Program-made: the position numbers and the translations under genes | In this document: positions 17,113 through 26,199 of the stretch, one piece after another | Position numbering within the stretch: position 1 is the stretch's first letter | How the letters are laid out: the number at the start of each line of letters is the position of its first letter | Assembly: GCA_021775735.1 (NCBI GenBank) | Contig: JAJFHG010000041.1 | Span: forward strand, 124,001 to 188,000 | Direction: 5' to 3' | Length of the DNA stretch: 64,000 nt | From: Hyphomicrobiaceae bacterium | GTDB lineage: Bacteria > Pseudomonadota > Alphaproteobacteria > Rhizobiales > Hyphomicrobiaceae | The notes under the pieces: generated by a model | Told to the model about the DNA's origin: nothing | What the model saw: only the letters and a program-made list of their open reading frames with translations | Databases searched by the model: none

Positions 17113-18093
17113 TTACTTGAGGCGAGATGCCATATGCCAAGTCTCCTCGCGGACACGAATATCTGCAACGATGCGATCAATCAAGAGGCACGTGCGCTGA
17201 TATAGATCTGAGCCAAGGCGATAATCAGCACCAGCATAAAAATCGACCCGTCCGGCTTTGAATAAATTGACACATTTAGCGTCGTCACCACCTGGCGTGT
17301 GCACCGCTATGGCATGACCACCATTTTTACGCATAACGGCCATAGACGGCACATCGGTGTCGCCATCGCCAAAGTAAATCATGTTGGCAAACGGCACGGG
17401 ACGTAAGTCTTCGTCCATATGCTCGTTGATGCTCTCGCCCATATCTTCCAGACCTTTGTTGATCCGAAACAGGTATTGGGTCTTTCCGGTATCCGTAATG
17501 ACGCGTTTTGGATAGGGCAGCTCATAGGCGTCAAACCAATATTCTGATGCGAACACGTTGTGAAACTTCGAATAAATTGAGGTTCCTTCCACAATTTCGG
17601 AAAGGCCTGAGGAAATCAGATAGTGACGCAAGGTGACGCCATCACCACCTGCAACGGACGTTGCATAGTCCTCAACCTTCTTAAACCAGTCTTCGACACC
17701 GGGATAAAACTCAACGTCCTTGCCTTGCGCCACAAGATCATCACGATTGACAACGACGCCAGCCGCCTTGGCCTTTTGATACATCAAATGCATGTATGTG
17801 ATGAGAACGTCAGCACCTTCTTCACGAGAGATGCGGTTGGCCTCGGCCCAAAACGCGCCTGCATCCACACCGATCTTCGGCAGAAAGGCATATTCCTGCA
17901 TCGGCCGTGGAGACAGCGTGCCATCAAAGTCATAGACGAGCGCGATAATTTTTTTGTCATAGCCCTTGCCGTGTCCAGGCGTTTTGGCGCGTTTTGATTT
18001 TTTAACACGCGGCTTGTTTTTCTCCTGCCCTTTAGTCGGCTTCTTCGCCGTGCGCTTATTTGGCTTGGTCTTGACGGATGCCGCTTTGGCCAT
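17113..18093 (-). CDS. HAD-superfamily hydrolase with Lys-rich N-terminal tail
   Basis: 326 residues. Residues 1-45 are a lysine/arginine-rich, disordered-looking tail, then the HAD core: motif I VYDFDGTLS (nucleophile and acid Asp at DFDG), motif II in LISSGL, a lysine in the following region and motif III YFGDGDTDVPSM. This matches a HAD-like phosphatase family found in many alphaproteobacteria and also in unrelated bacteria; the substrate is unknown. The helical cap lies between motifs I and II (~70-150). The basic tail resembles that of the HU protein 142 bases downstream, which is unusual for a small-molecule phosphatase. An AGGGACC site precedes the ATG. It is divergent from pyrE. Confidence 0.82.
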   Translation of the reverse strand: MAKAASVKTKPNKRTAKKPTKGQEKNKPRVKKSKRAKTPGHGKGYDKKIIALVYDFDGTLSPRPMQEYAFLPKIGVDAGAFWAEANRISREEGADVLITYMHLMYQKAKAAGVVVNRDDLVAQGKDVEFYPGVEDWFKKVEDYATSVAGGDGVTLRHYLISSGLSEIVEGTSIYSKFHNVFASEYWFDAYELPYPKRVITDTGKTQYLFRINKGLEDMGESINEHMDEDLRPVPFANMIYFGDGDTDVPSMAVMRKNGGHAIAVHTPGGDDAKCVNLFKAGRVDFYAGADYRLGSDLYQRTCLLIDRIVADIRVREETWHMASRLK

Positions 18094-18360
18094 TGGTGTG
18101 GTCCCTGTCGCGCTGAAACGAGATTTGCCGCTCTTAATCGAAGGCGCTTTGATCTAGAAGCGCTGATTCGGGGCACGTTATTTAGGTCCATTATACCGCC
18201 TGCGTCAGCACATGGTCTGCAAAACGCCCAGAAATGTGCCCAGTTGTGTATGACTTCAGGGCCCAACCTTGACATCAGGCTCGCAAACATCGAATGCGGC
18301 ACTCAGATTTCTTTTGTCTCGCACGCCTTTAATCTGGCGCTCAACAGGGAACGCCTGCCC

Positions 18361-18933
18361 ATGCCGACACCCTCAACACAAGCTGATCGCAACCGTCTGA
18401 TTGCCCTCATTAAAGAGCGGTCATTTCAAAGCGGCGACACCATCCAATTGGCATCGGGGCGCAGCTCGACCTACTACTTCAACATGAAGCCAACCATGCT
18501 GCACGCCGAAGGCGCCTACCTGATTGGCAAATTAATTGTTGATCAATTGGATGGTGTCGATGTTGATTTTGCCGGCGGACTTGAAATGGGCGCGGTGCCT
18601 ATCGCGGCGGCTGTGGCAGCGGTTTCGCATGCCGAGGGCAAACCCATTCAATCTTTCTTTGTCCGGAAGCAAGCCAAAGAGCACGGCACGCGCAGCCTTG
18701 TGGAAGGTCTGTCCAAAGACGAGACTATGGCGGGCAAAAACGTCGTCGTTTTGGAGGACGTAACAACGACCGGTGGTTCAGCACTGAAAGCTGCTGACAA
18801 TCTCAAAGCTGATGGCGCTAACATCGTGCGCGTCGTCACCATCGTCGACCGACAGGAGGGCGCCGGGGAAGCCTTCCAAAATGCAGGTTACGATTTTCAA
18901 CCGATCCTGACGCTTGAGGATTTTAAAGACTGA
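18361..18933 (+). CDS. pyrE: Orotate phosphoribosyltransferase
   Basis: 190 residues from the ATG at 18361, the normal PyrE length; the frame extends 5' to 18244 but that part has no homology and starts with TTG. It joins orotate and PRPP to give OMP in pyrimidine synthesis. The PRPP-binding motif is VVVLEDVTTTGGSALKAAD, and the substrate region STYYFNMKP lies near the N-terminus. The catalytic loop lysine is in FVRKQAKEHGT. It is a single gene between the HAD hydrolase (divergent) and the histidine kinase (convergent). Confidence 0.95.
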   Translation: MPTPSTQADRNRLIALIKERSFQSGDTIQLASGRSSTYYFNMKPTMLHAEGAYLIGKLIVDQLDGVDVDFAGGLEMGAVPIAAAVAAVSHAEGKPIQSFFVRKQAKEHGTRSLVEGLSKDETMAGKNVVVLEDVTTTGGSALKAADNLKADGANIVRVVTIVDRQEGAGEAFQNAGYDFQPILTLEDFKD

Positions 18934-19069
18934 GCGTGGCCGTAACGACATTGGAAAAATCCTGGATCGGTTAAGAGACGCATATGTCCGCTTTTGATTA
19001 GAAAACAGACACGACCCAAGCGCCAATCACATGTCAGGAATGGACCAAACGAGGAAACGAGAGAAAGAT

Positions 19070-20938
19070 TTAAGCCATTTTATAGTGTGCCGAAGCGATC
19101 CGTGCCTGCCATGCAAGCCCAGACGGACGATATTTCAAGGCAGACCGCCCATCCAGATCAGCGCCGAATATCTGCTCCAACAGAATAGTGCCAAAGCCTT
19201 TCCGTGTGGGTTTTTTAGCTGCCGGTCCACCGGTCTCGCTCCAAACGATTTGGAGCGCATCCTCATCGTTTATACGCACGGCACGCCATGAAATTTTTAC
19301 AATCCCGCCGGGCACAGAAAAGGCACCATATTTCATCGAGTTTGTCGCCAACTCGTGGAGTGCAAGCCCTAAGTTTTGCATGGATTTCGGTGTCAGATCG
19401 ACCGCAGGCCCTGACACCTGGAGACGCTCAGCAAAGTCCGGCAAGGTTGCAGCAAGCTGACTTTCAATCAAAGATGTTATGCCGCTGCTGCTCCAGTCGT
19501 CCCGCATGATAATGTCATGAGACTTCAAAAGACATTGCAACCGATTTCCAAAATTCGTAATGAATTCTTCGGTGTCTTTGGCCCGCGAAGCCGTCATAGA
19601 CATTATTGAATTGAGAACGGCCATAAGATTTCGAGAGCGATGATTGACCTCCTTCATCAGCACTCTAAGTTGCGCTTCTGACGACTTTCGTTCTGTTACA
19701 TCACGAATAATAAGCGTGGCATTTCCATTGTCCTCGTCGACGGCCGCGGATATCTCAATTGGAAACTCTTGTCCGCCTGCTTTGAGCGCTACAGCCTCAA
19801 TGAGAGCTCCGTCAATAAATGGATTTTCCCCTTCCAGCCTTTTTTTACAAAGGCGGGCAAGGCTGGACACGACGCTACGGGAACTGTCCTCTCGAAGTAG
19901 ATCATCTAGTGTCGTGTTGTCATTGTTGCCTGGATGGAGGGCAAACATGTCCTTGGCCGCGGCATTGGTGCTTAACACAGCCTGATGCTGATTTACGGAA
20001 ACAATGGCGTCCATCGCGGAATTGAGCACGTCGGAAAGCTGTTTCTCGCTTCTTTTTAAAGCATTTCCTTGTCTCACCATTTTTCGTGCAGATTTATTAA
20101 GCGTCTCGACGATAATGTCTGCATTTTCTTTCGGCAAAATGGAGTCTGCCATTTCATTTGGTCTATACCAGGCGTTCAAACCGGAACGCGCTTGGTCAAT
20201 ATTTTGCGTCGCTTGATCAATGCGCATGAGTGTGTGGTTAAGTTGTGCTGTCTTTTGACTGGCGCCAATAGAAATACGTGCAACAATGGCAATTAAGGCG
20301 AACAGAAACCCAGTGTAACAAAGCGTTATGCACGCGAGCAGCATGTATTCATATACGTTGGCATGATAGATTAAGACCAAACATGCTGGTACCGCTACAC
20401 TCAGCACATAAGCAAAGGCAGCGGGGTATACCGGGGCCAGCGAAATTGCACCACTTGCAGACATGCCTGCAACCAGCACCATGATAACCATCGCGGCTGC
20501 GTGGTGAGTTGGATCGAAAAAGAGAACCGGCAAGACCCCCCACGGCAAAGCCAGGAGCACACCGAAAATTGTTGCCTTTTTAACCGCACGTTGGCTCAAC
20601 TTTTTGTGCTGAGGTGTCGTTTGTCTTATGGGCTTGTTGCGGCGTGCGCGCGCTGCAACATAATATGCAACGCCAAATGACATCGCGGACCACGCCACAA
20701 CTGAGGCGGATAGACCGTTGACCAGGAGCGCGAGCGTAACAATCACCGTATTGAATGCATGCCCAGCCATCGCCATGCGAGTTGCTGTGGCAACAGAATT
20801 CATTTGATCGAGTGAAATTTCATGGGGAGCGGGGAGATTCAGCACGCGGCGGATCTTCGCGAATGCCGCCTCCATAGGAGCGGCTAAAGCCGCCCGCATG
20901 ATGTCCATGGGCCAGATGGAGGAAATATTTGCAGTCAC
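19070..20938 (-). CDS. HWE-family sensor histidine kinase with PAS domain
   Basis: 622 residues. The N-terminal ~230 residues hold about six membrane helices. A linker leads to a PAS domain (~300-415, ending in the PAC-like IIRDVTERK) and then an HWE kinase core: MKEVNHRSRNLMAV with the phospho-accepting His, LALHELATNSMKYGA as N-box, and IVWSETGGP, which contains the W-x-E of the HWE group. The start is GTG at 20938. It is divergent from an unknown small gene and phyR. HWE kinases next to phyR usually act as the PhyK-type partner that phosphorylates PhyR and turns on the general stress response. The specific stimulus is unknown. Confidence 0.88.
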   Translation of the reverse strand: MTANISSIWPMDIMRAALAAPMEAAFAKIRRVLNLPAPHEISLDQMNSVATATRMAMAGHAFNTVIVTLALLVNGLSASVVAWSAMSFGVAYYVAARARRNKPIRQTTPQHKKLSQRAVKKATIFGVLLALPWGVLPVLFFDPTHHAAAMVIMVLVAGMSASGAISLAPVYPAAFAYVLSVAVPACLVLIYHANVYEYMLLACITLCYTGFLFALIAIVARISIGASQKTAQLNHTLMRIDQATQNIDQARSGLNAWYRPNEMADSILPKENADIIVETLNKSARKMVRQGNALKRSEKQLSDVLNSAMDAIVSVNQHQAVLSTNAAAKDMFALHPGNNDNTTLDDLLREDSSRSVVSSLARLCKKRLEGENPFIDGALIEAVALKAGGQEFPIEISAAVDEDNGNATLIIRDVTERKSSEAQLRVLMKEVNHRSRNLMAVLNSIMSMTASRAKDTEEFITNFGNRLQCLLKSHDIIMRDDWSSSGITSLIESQLAATLPDFAERLQVSGPAVDLTPKSMQNLGLALHELATNSMKYGAFSVPGGIVKISWRAVRINDEDALQIVWSETGGPAAKKPTRKGFGTILLEQIFGADLDGRSALKYRPSGLAWQARIASAHYKMA

Positions 20939-21233
20939 TACAGGGATCCCTGTCCAAAACTAATCTCAACCTTGGGGAGATGCTTGGAGAGCTAAGATAG
21001 TTCCGTGCGATGCAAAAAAATTGCGTTATGTGATTAAATGAATACTTCTGAACTTTGTATTTTTAATTTTTCGCTTTTTTGCGTCCCAAACTTCGTAACA
21101 GTTAATCGCTCGTTTACTATAAAAACTCCTGTCGCAACAAGTTTGCAACCAAAAGCCTCTTTCCCCCATCTGTATCTATGACGACTGGTGCCAATCGCCA
21201 ATCGAAAGTGAGCGCATTTCAAGGTGGAAGTTG

Positions 21234-21554
21234 ATGACGGAACTGATCAATTGCAATGAGTATTATGAAAATACGCGGTTGCTTGAACTCTCGGAAAATG
21301 AACCGCGTATGCCGTTTATTAATGCCATTCGCAACTATGCCAAAGCTGAAGACCACAACAAAAAAGCAAAACTGGTCGAAGTGATTGTGCGGACATCGAG
21401 GACAGTGACCGATGATAGCGCTCTTATGCCAGAGGACATTCAATCCGGTCTGATGGCGCTCATTGAGCAGTTTAGGGATTTTGGCCCCACAGTCGTAGCG
21501 CTACCCTCAACATACGCAGAAGCGCGCAACTTGATTAAGGCGTTCTTTTTTTAA
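21234..21554 (+). CDS. Unrecognised 106-residue protein beside phyR
   Basis: 106 residues, soluble, mixed charge, no signal peptide and no motif that I know. A GGTGGAAG stretch lies just before the ATG; the TTG immediately upstream is not needed. It sits 57 bases upstream of phyR in the same direction and opposite the HWE kinase. In many alphaproteobacteria this slot holds the anti-sigma factor NepR (about 60 residues), but I do not see NepR's conserved helices here. It may be a regulator of the stress circuit or an unrelated cargo gene. Confidence 0.6.
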   Translation: MTELINCNEYYENTRLLELSENEPRMPFINAIRNYAKAEDHNKKAKLVEVIVRTSRTVTDDSALMPEDIQSGLMALIEQFRDFGPTVVALPSTYAEARNLIKAFFF

Positions 21555-21611
21555 TAACCAATTCGCCTGACCCAGGCCTGAAGTTCCCATTTATTGTCGA
21601 CGAGGATTAAA

Positions 21612-22352
21612 ATGCCAGAAAAGATGTTCAGCGATATTCGCGAAGAGCTACCAAATTTGAGGCGGTATGGACGCGCCATTACTGGCCATCAGGTCACTGC
21701 AGATTGCGCCGTCATCACGTTGATGCAGGACTATGCTGGTCGCAAAATGCCGACGTTCGAGTCAGACGGCTTGCGCCTTGCGCTCTATCGCGATCTATCC
21801 ATGTCACTTCAACAGGAGGTGGACGGAAGCGTTAAAACGCCTAATAGTCGACGCGTGCACTTCTTGACGGAAGTGCAAAGATTCACGTTCGAACAGGCTG
21901 GACATATTCTCAACGTTTCTGAGCATGGTGCGCGCGAACTACACGAGCGCGCATGTGAAGAAATCAAAAAGCTCGACAAGGCACGTATCCTCATCATTGA
22001 GGACGAGGCTTTTATTTCAACGCATCTTTGGGCGCTCGCTGAAGAACTAGAACATAGTGTCACTGCCATTGCGCGAACCAAGGATGAGGCGGTGAAAGCC
22101 GCGCGCAAAACGCAACCAACTTTGATTTTGTCTGACATTCATCTGGCTGATGGTTCATCTGGAATTGATGCCGTTGCTGACATCAGCAAAATTTGCAGCG
22201 CGCCAACAATATTTATTACAGCCTTTCCAGACCGCCTGCTAACCGGTGACCGGCAAGAGCCTTTGTTCCTTATCAACAAGCCATTTCACGATACTGAGGT
22301 CTCCGCATCCATAAGCCAGGCCATTTTTGTTGCGCAAGAGACGAGACACTAA
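21612..22352 (+). CDS. phyR: General stress response regulator PhyR
   Basis: 246 residues from the ATG at 21612, five to six bases after CGAGGAT. The N-terminal ~125 residues are a sigma-like (EcfG-mimic) domain and the C-terminal ~120 residues a receiver: IIEDEAF, phosphorylatable Asp in LSDIHLADGSSG, ITAFP and NKPF. On phosphorylation PhyR binds the anti-sigma NepR and frees the ECF sigma factor EcfG. Neither nepR nor ecfG is recognisable in the window, so they are probably elsewhere. The neighbouring HWE kinase at 19070 is the likely phosphodonor. The Flp pilin gene begins one base after its stop. Confidence 0.93.
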   Translation: MPEKMFSDIREELPNLRRYGRAITGHQVTADCAVITLMQDYAGRKMPTFESDGLRLALYRDLSMSLQQEVDGSVKTPNSRRVHFLTEVQRFTFEQAGHILNVSEHGARELHERACEEIKKLDKARILIIEDEAFISTHLWALAEELEHSVTAIARTKDEAVKAARKTQPTLILSDIHLADGSSGIDAVADISKICSAPTIFITAFPDRLLTGDRQEPLFLINKPFHDTEVSASISQAIFVAQETRH

Positions 22353-22353
22353 A

Positions 22354-22575
22354 ATGGATATGACACGTCGCGCGTTTCTTTTTGGTCGTCAATGTTGCAC
22401 CGATCAGTCGGGTGCCACAGGGATTGAGTATGGCTTGATCGGAGGTTTGATTGCTGTGGCGGGCATTGTGAGCGTGAAATCTTTAGGATTTAAACTGAAG
22501 GAAAAATTTCGCTGCACTGGTCGCGCGATTAAAGGCCAGAAAATTGGAAGAAAATGCAAAAAAGCCGGTTTTTAG
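22354..22575 (+). CDS. Flp/Fap-family pilin-like protein
   Basis: 73 residues from ATG 22354, one base after the phyR stop; an in-frame extension to 22327 would overlap phyR. It has the Flp-type pattern: a short polar leader followed by DQSGATGIEYGLI(G), then a hydrophobic helix GGLIAVAGIVSV. The G-A-T-A-I-E-Y-like cleavage region is slightly altered (GATGIEY). The C-terminal tail is very basic with two Cys. Flp pilins are assembled by the Tad system; no other tad gene is adjacent, though a TadG-like gene lies at 29445. Translational coupling to phyR would place it under the same control. Confidence 0.72.
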   Translation: MDMTRRAFLFGRQCCTDQSGATGIEYGLIGGLIAVAGIVSVKSLGFKLKEKFRCTGRAIKGQKIGRKCKKAGF

Positions 22576-22752
22576 GTTTGGCTAAAACGCAAACTTCAAA
22601 CACTCTTTTAAAGTCAATGTTATTTGGTTCGCGCGAAGATCTGGCTTTCCAATCAATTTCTTCCGCTTAGAGTCGGCTTAGAGTCATAAGCGTTTATCAA
22701 AACCAGCTTGGCAGCATGTCCACCTCTAAGCGCAAAGCAGACGCAGTTCCGA

Positions 22753-23430
22753 TCACGACCCGCCCTTGTAACGCGCCAGAGCTGCATGATCGACGATTTG
22801 GATGCTGCCGCGCGCTGTTGCGATCCAACCATTGCGTTCCCAGTCGCTGAGATGGCGGGAAACAACTTCACGTACGCTACCCAAATCGTGTGCAAGTTGT
22901 TGATGAGTCTTTTCAATCCGGCCATTGGCATTGGCTTCAGCTAACAATCGGCCTGCCAAACGTTGATCAAGGCTTGAGAACGCCACCTCATCGAGCAAAC
23001 TAATCATGGTCGACAACAAGCGCATGTAGTCATTCATGACGAATTTTCGGAAGACGTCTGAGTCTGACATCAAAGAATGAAACACGGCACCAGGAATGGC
23101 CGCTAAGGTTGCTTCTGTTTCTGCCGTGCTCTCCGCTGGAAATGTTCCACCGGCCAACAAGCATTGAGTTGTAAGAACACAGGTTCCACCAGAGCCAACA
23201 TTGTAAATTAATATTTCACGACCTGCATCCGACGTTTTAAAAACGCGCGTCTTACCACCAATGCACATAACATAGTTGGGACACTCCCAACCTTGTCGAT
23301 AAGCAACATCGCCAGCCGCCAACGTCGGAAACTGTACATGCTCTTGCGCCAGAGCCAGGTGTGGTTCCTGCATCGTCTGCAAGGCTGGAAAGGATGTGAG
23401 CCACGCGTCGGTAAATTGCTGCCGTGTCAT
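22753..23430 (-). CDS. Crp/Fnr-family transcription regulator
   Basis: 225 residues from the ATG at 23430 (GGCAGAGAT before it); an upstream in-frame extension to 23475 is not needed. An N-terminal cyclic-nucleotide-type beta roll (GDVAYRQGWECPNYVMCIGGKTRV, then GREILIYNVGSGGTCVLTTQCLL) is followed by a dimer helix and a winged helix with recognition region LAHDLGSVREVVSRHLSDWERNG. Two conserved cysteines in the ETCVLTT-x-CLL-type loop and one after RQG are typical of a subgroup of alphaproteobacterial regulators that sense redox or sulfur signals rather than cAMP. It is divergent from the pentapeptide-repeat gene. A classical N-terminal iron-sulfur cysteine cluster as in FNR is absent. Confidence 0.88.
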   Translation of the reverse strand: MTRQQFTDAWLTSFPALQTMQEPHLALAQEHVQFPTLAAGDVAYRQGWECPNYVMCIGGKTRVFKTSDAGREILIYNVGSGGTCVLTTQCLLAGGTFPAESTAETEATLAAIPGAVFHSLMSDSDVFRKFVMNDYMRLLSTMISLLDEVAFSSLDQRLAGRLLAEANANGRIEKTHQQLAHDLGSVREVVSRHLSDWERNGWIATARGSIQIVDHAALARYKGGS

Positions 23431-23678
23431 ATCTCTGCCGTTTCCTCTGCCGCATCCCTTTTTTAGGCCGAACACGACCCCTGGATTTATCGGTGACCCA
23501 GGTTACATACCAAGTTTCTCGGCATACATAAAATGTTGTTTTAGAACGGCTTGAACTCAATTTTGACCCAGCATTATCGTCTACTCGAAGCGGGGTGCAA
23601 CATTGAAAGCATGGTTTCTTGGCCCGTATCTCGCCTTTATCAAGATGACCACAGTCACAATCCTGAAGAGGTTTTCAG

Positions 23679-24482
23679 ATGTCCGTACGTTTATTCGCAG
23701 CCACTGCTGCACTCTCTGGTTTGATGATAGCCATACCTGCCACCCTGCACGCTCAGAGCATGCTCGACATGGTGGACTTGCAATCGGATGCGTTTACCAA
23801 ATCTGAAATGAGCCGCGCTGATATTGAGGCTGGACTTGCCAAATTGAAAGACGGCAAGACGCTAAACTTATTTGCCAAAGCCCTCAATGGACTTGATCTT
23901 TCAGGCCTGGATCTTAGACGCACCAATCTTCAAGCTGCACGTCTGAACGGAACCAATCTCAAAGACGCAAACCTTGAAGGTGTTGTCCTGGACCAGGCAT
24001 GGCTTCTCGGTGCAGACCTGACTGGTGCAAAGCTTGCCAAATGTTCATTGTTTGGCACTCAGTTCAAGAATGCCAAATTGGACAACGCTGATTTGTCTGG
24101 CTCACGCATCGCTGCCGATTTCACAATGACAAGAGCAAGCAACGCGACTTTTGATGGCGCCGACCTTTCTGCTGATGAAGAGAATCAATCAATGGGCTTG
24201 ATGCGTGGCACATTCAAGAGCGCAATTCTAGATGGATCGTCTTTTAAGAACGCCAACCTGAAACGCGTTCTTATGGAATATACATCAGCCAAGAACGTGG
24301 ATTTCGAAAACGCCCAGTTCAACGAAAGTGAACTTGGCGGTTCAGACTTTACCGGCGCCAATGTTGCAGGTGCAGATTTTGAAGGCGCAGATGTAAATTC
24401 GGCGCGCATTGGCGAAATGAAAAATACGAAATCCGCCAAAAACCTCGATAAGGCAAAGAATTTGGAACGTGCGTATCGGTAA
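23679..24482 (+). CDS. Exported pentapeptide-repeat protein
   Basis: 267 residues with a signal peptide (residues 1-25, cleavage after LHAQ). From ~65 onward it contains about 25 A(D/N)LxX-type pentapeptide units, such as LDLSGLDLRRTNLQAARLNG and later SDFTGANVAGADFEGAD, predicted to form a right-handed quadrilateral beta helix. A non-repeat interruption (NQSMGLMRG) lies near 165. Unlike DNA-gyrase-protecting Qnr proteins it is exported, so the role is structural or binding in the periplasm. GAGG lies seven bases before the ATG. It is divergent from the Crp/Fnr gene, its possible regulator. Confidence 0.85.
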   Translation: MSVRLFAATAALSGLMIAIPATLHAQSMLDMVDLQSDAFTKSEMSRADIEAGLAKLKDGKTLNLFAKALNGLDLSGLDLRRTNLQAARLNGTNLKDANLEGVVLDQAWLLGADLTGAKLAKCSLFGTQFKNAKLDNADLSGSRIAADFTMTRASNATFDGADLSADEENQSMGLMRGTFKSAILDGSSFKNANLKRVLMEYTSAKNVDFENAQFNESELGGSDFTGANVAGADFEGADVNSARIGEMKNTKSAKNLDKAKNLERAYR

Positions 24483-24538
24483 CGTGCGTAGACCAAAGCC
24501 TTTAATCTGCCTCATCGAGACTGTCCAACACTTCACGC

Positions 24539-24561
24539 ACCAGCCGATCTCATTGGCTGGT
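24539..24561. terminator. Weak hairpin between convergent genes
   Basis: Stem ACCAGCC / GGCTGGT with a nine-base loop, in the 86-base gap between convergent stops. There is no T-run on either side, so it would be at best a weak or factor-assisted terminator. Confidence 0.25.
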
Positions 24562-24568
24562 CATGGTA

Positions 24569-25309
24569 TTACTCGAGCGCATCTGGCAAAGTCGAACGCA
24601 ACTGCGCGACATCATGAGTAACTGTGTTGAAATTCAGTCGCTGAACAGCTTCACCATTGCGCACGTCCAGCCCATCACCATCCATTGCAACAATTTTCAA
24701 GTCCGCGTCATTTGGCTCTGATCCGACTTGACGGCGCCAGGCTGTTTTCAAAGCATCTTGATGCGTTGTGCTCACTGCATCACATTCGGCGGCATCCCAT
24801 ACTTGGTCTGGGCTCAAAGCATCTAAACATACCGCCGCGCGCGCAAATGAATGTATACGGCCAAAGCCTGCAATGAAATGGGCACTTGAAACCTGCAACT
24901 TGTAAAATGCAAAATCTGTGAAATCGGCATAGCCCTCTGCTTCTGGATGCCGGGCAAGAAAGCGGTTTCTCAAAACATCGGAGTCGGTTTTGGCGATCTC
25001 CCCCTGCAGCGTGACGCGGGATGCTTCCAAAGGGTCACCCGCTGCAAACGGCGCTTCAAGCAATATACTGGCTTTGATGTTTTCTTGAATATTCTTGGTG
25101 TGGCGGGCAAGGCCCGACAGGAGCAGAAGGGGATCACCTTCCGCAGACGTTGCGACCGTGACCAGTGAGGCAAACGGGAAGCCGCCCTCCATATCCAAGG
25201 TTGCCAAGCAACCTGTGAACGCCTGCCGCACCGTTAGACGTGCCTGACGCGCAAAGTCCGGACCGGCTGAAGGCCCCGAAATCGTTGAAAATTCTTGTGA
25301 TTTAGCCAT
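24569..25309 (-). CDS. HugZ-type / pyridoxamine-oxidase-fold protein with DUF2470
   Basis: 246 residues from ATG 25309 (AAGG nine bases upstream); a 42-residue extension to 25435 has no homology and would reach toward chvI. The N-terminal ~160 residues are a split-barrel flavin or heme-binding fold (GCLATLDMEGGFPFASLV, then LLLLSGLARHTKNIQEN, SRVTLQGEI and FYKLQVSSAHFIAGFGR). The C-terminal ~80 residues match DUF2470, containing the ALKTAW and VAMDGDGLDVR segments. HugZ-like proteins degrade or bind heme for iron release. It is divergent from the chvI promoter. Substrate is not certain. Confidence 0.85.
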   Translation of the reverse strand: MAKSQEFSTISGPSAGPDFARQARLTVRQAFTGCLATLDMEGGFPFASLVTVATSAEGDPLLLLSGLARHTKNIQENIKASILLEAPFAAGDPLEASRVTLQGEIAKTDSDVLRNRFLARHPEAEGYADFTDFAFYKLQVSSAHFIAGFGRIHSFARAAVCLDALSPDQVWDAAECDAVSTTHQDALKTAWRRQVGSEPNDADLKIVAMDGDGLDVRNGEAVQRLNFNTVTHDVAQLRSTLPDALE

Positions 25310-25447
25310 TCTACCTTGCTCGATCCAGGCCTGAGGCTTATTCAGATACGGTTCAGCCTCGGACCTTATCAATGATGATGCCATAATTGGCCGTAGTTTG
25401 ATGAACAAGTGTGGCAAAGGCCGGGTTGATCCCAAAAGGGGCAGGGA

Positions 25448-26158
25448 ATGATGAAAGAAAAAAGTACAATTGCTTTAGTCGATGACGAGCGGAATATTTT
25501 ACAATCTCTCGGCATGGCATTGGAGGCGGAAGGCTACAAGGTCCGCACCTATTCAGACGGCACAGCCGCACTTGAATCGCTGAATGAAGATCCAGCAGAC
25601 CTTGGTATTTTTGATATTAAGATGCCACGCATGGACGGCATGGAGCTGTTACGCCGCGTGCGCCAGCAATCCGATATGCCAGTGATCTTCCTGACCTCCA
25701 AGGATGAAGAGATAGACGAACTGTTCGGCCTCAAGATGGGTGCCGATGATTATATCGCCAAGCCATTTTCGCAACGCCTTGTGCTTGAGCGCGTGCGCAC
25801 CATTCTGAGGCGCGCTGCAAGCCGCGAGGCGGGTGCTGACAACGGTGAAGCCACTGAAATTCTGGAACGTGGCGCACTGAAACTAGATCCCGAACGACAC
25901 ACCTGCCATTGGGGTGAAAAACCGGTCACCCTGACGGTAACCGAATTTCTTATTCTCCAAGCACTCGCAACCCGGCCCGGTGTCGTTAAGTCGCGTGATG
26001 CTTTAATGGACGCTGCTTATGACGATCAAGTTTACGTTGATGACCGGACCATCGACAGCCACATCAAGCGCTTGCGTAAAAAGTTTAAGCAGGTCGATGA
26101 CGATTTTGACGTGATCGAAACGCTCTATGGTGTCGGCTACCGCTTTAAGGAAGCTTGA
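25448..26158 (+). CDS. chvI: Two-component response regulator ChvI
   Basis: 236 residues. Receiver domain with VDDE (12-15), phosphorylatable Asp in [11 protein letters not shown] (D56) and AKPFS; OmpR/PhoB-type winged helix from ~140 ([29 protein letters not shown]). This is the partner of ChvG, which controls envelope, acid and symbiosis/virulence genes in Rhizobiales. Its stop overlaps the possible 5' extension of chvG, and chvG follows within 42 bases, so the two are one operon. Divergent HugZ-like gene upstream. Confidence 0.93.
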   Translation: MMKEKSTIALVDDERNILQSLGMALEAEGYKVRTYSDGTAALESLNEDPADLGIFDIKMPRMDGMELLRRVRQQSDMPVIFLTSKDEEIDELFGLKMGADDYIAKPFSQRLVLERVRTILRRAASREAGADNGEATEILERGALKLDPERHTCHWGEKPVTLTVTEFLILQALATRPGVVKSRDALMDAAYDDQVYVDDRTIDSHIKRLRKKFKQVDDDFDVIETLYGVGYRFKEA

Positions 26159-26199
26159 GCATAAAAAAAATCGACACACACACATCAGGGAGAACACTG

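Noticed and set aside
20939-21233. EcfG-type promoter (GGAAC-N17-CGTT) upstream of the stress-response kinase
   Set aside because: A GGAAC is present on the minus strand at 21004-21000, but no CGTT follows at the required distance.
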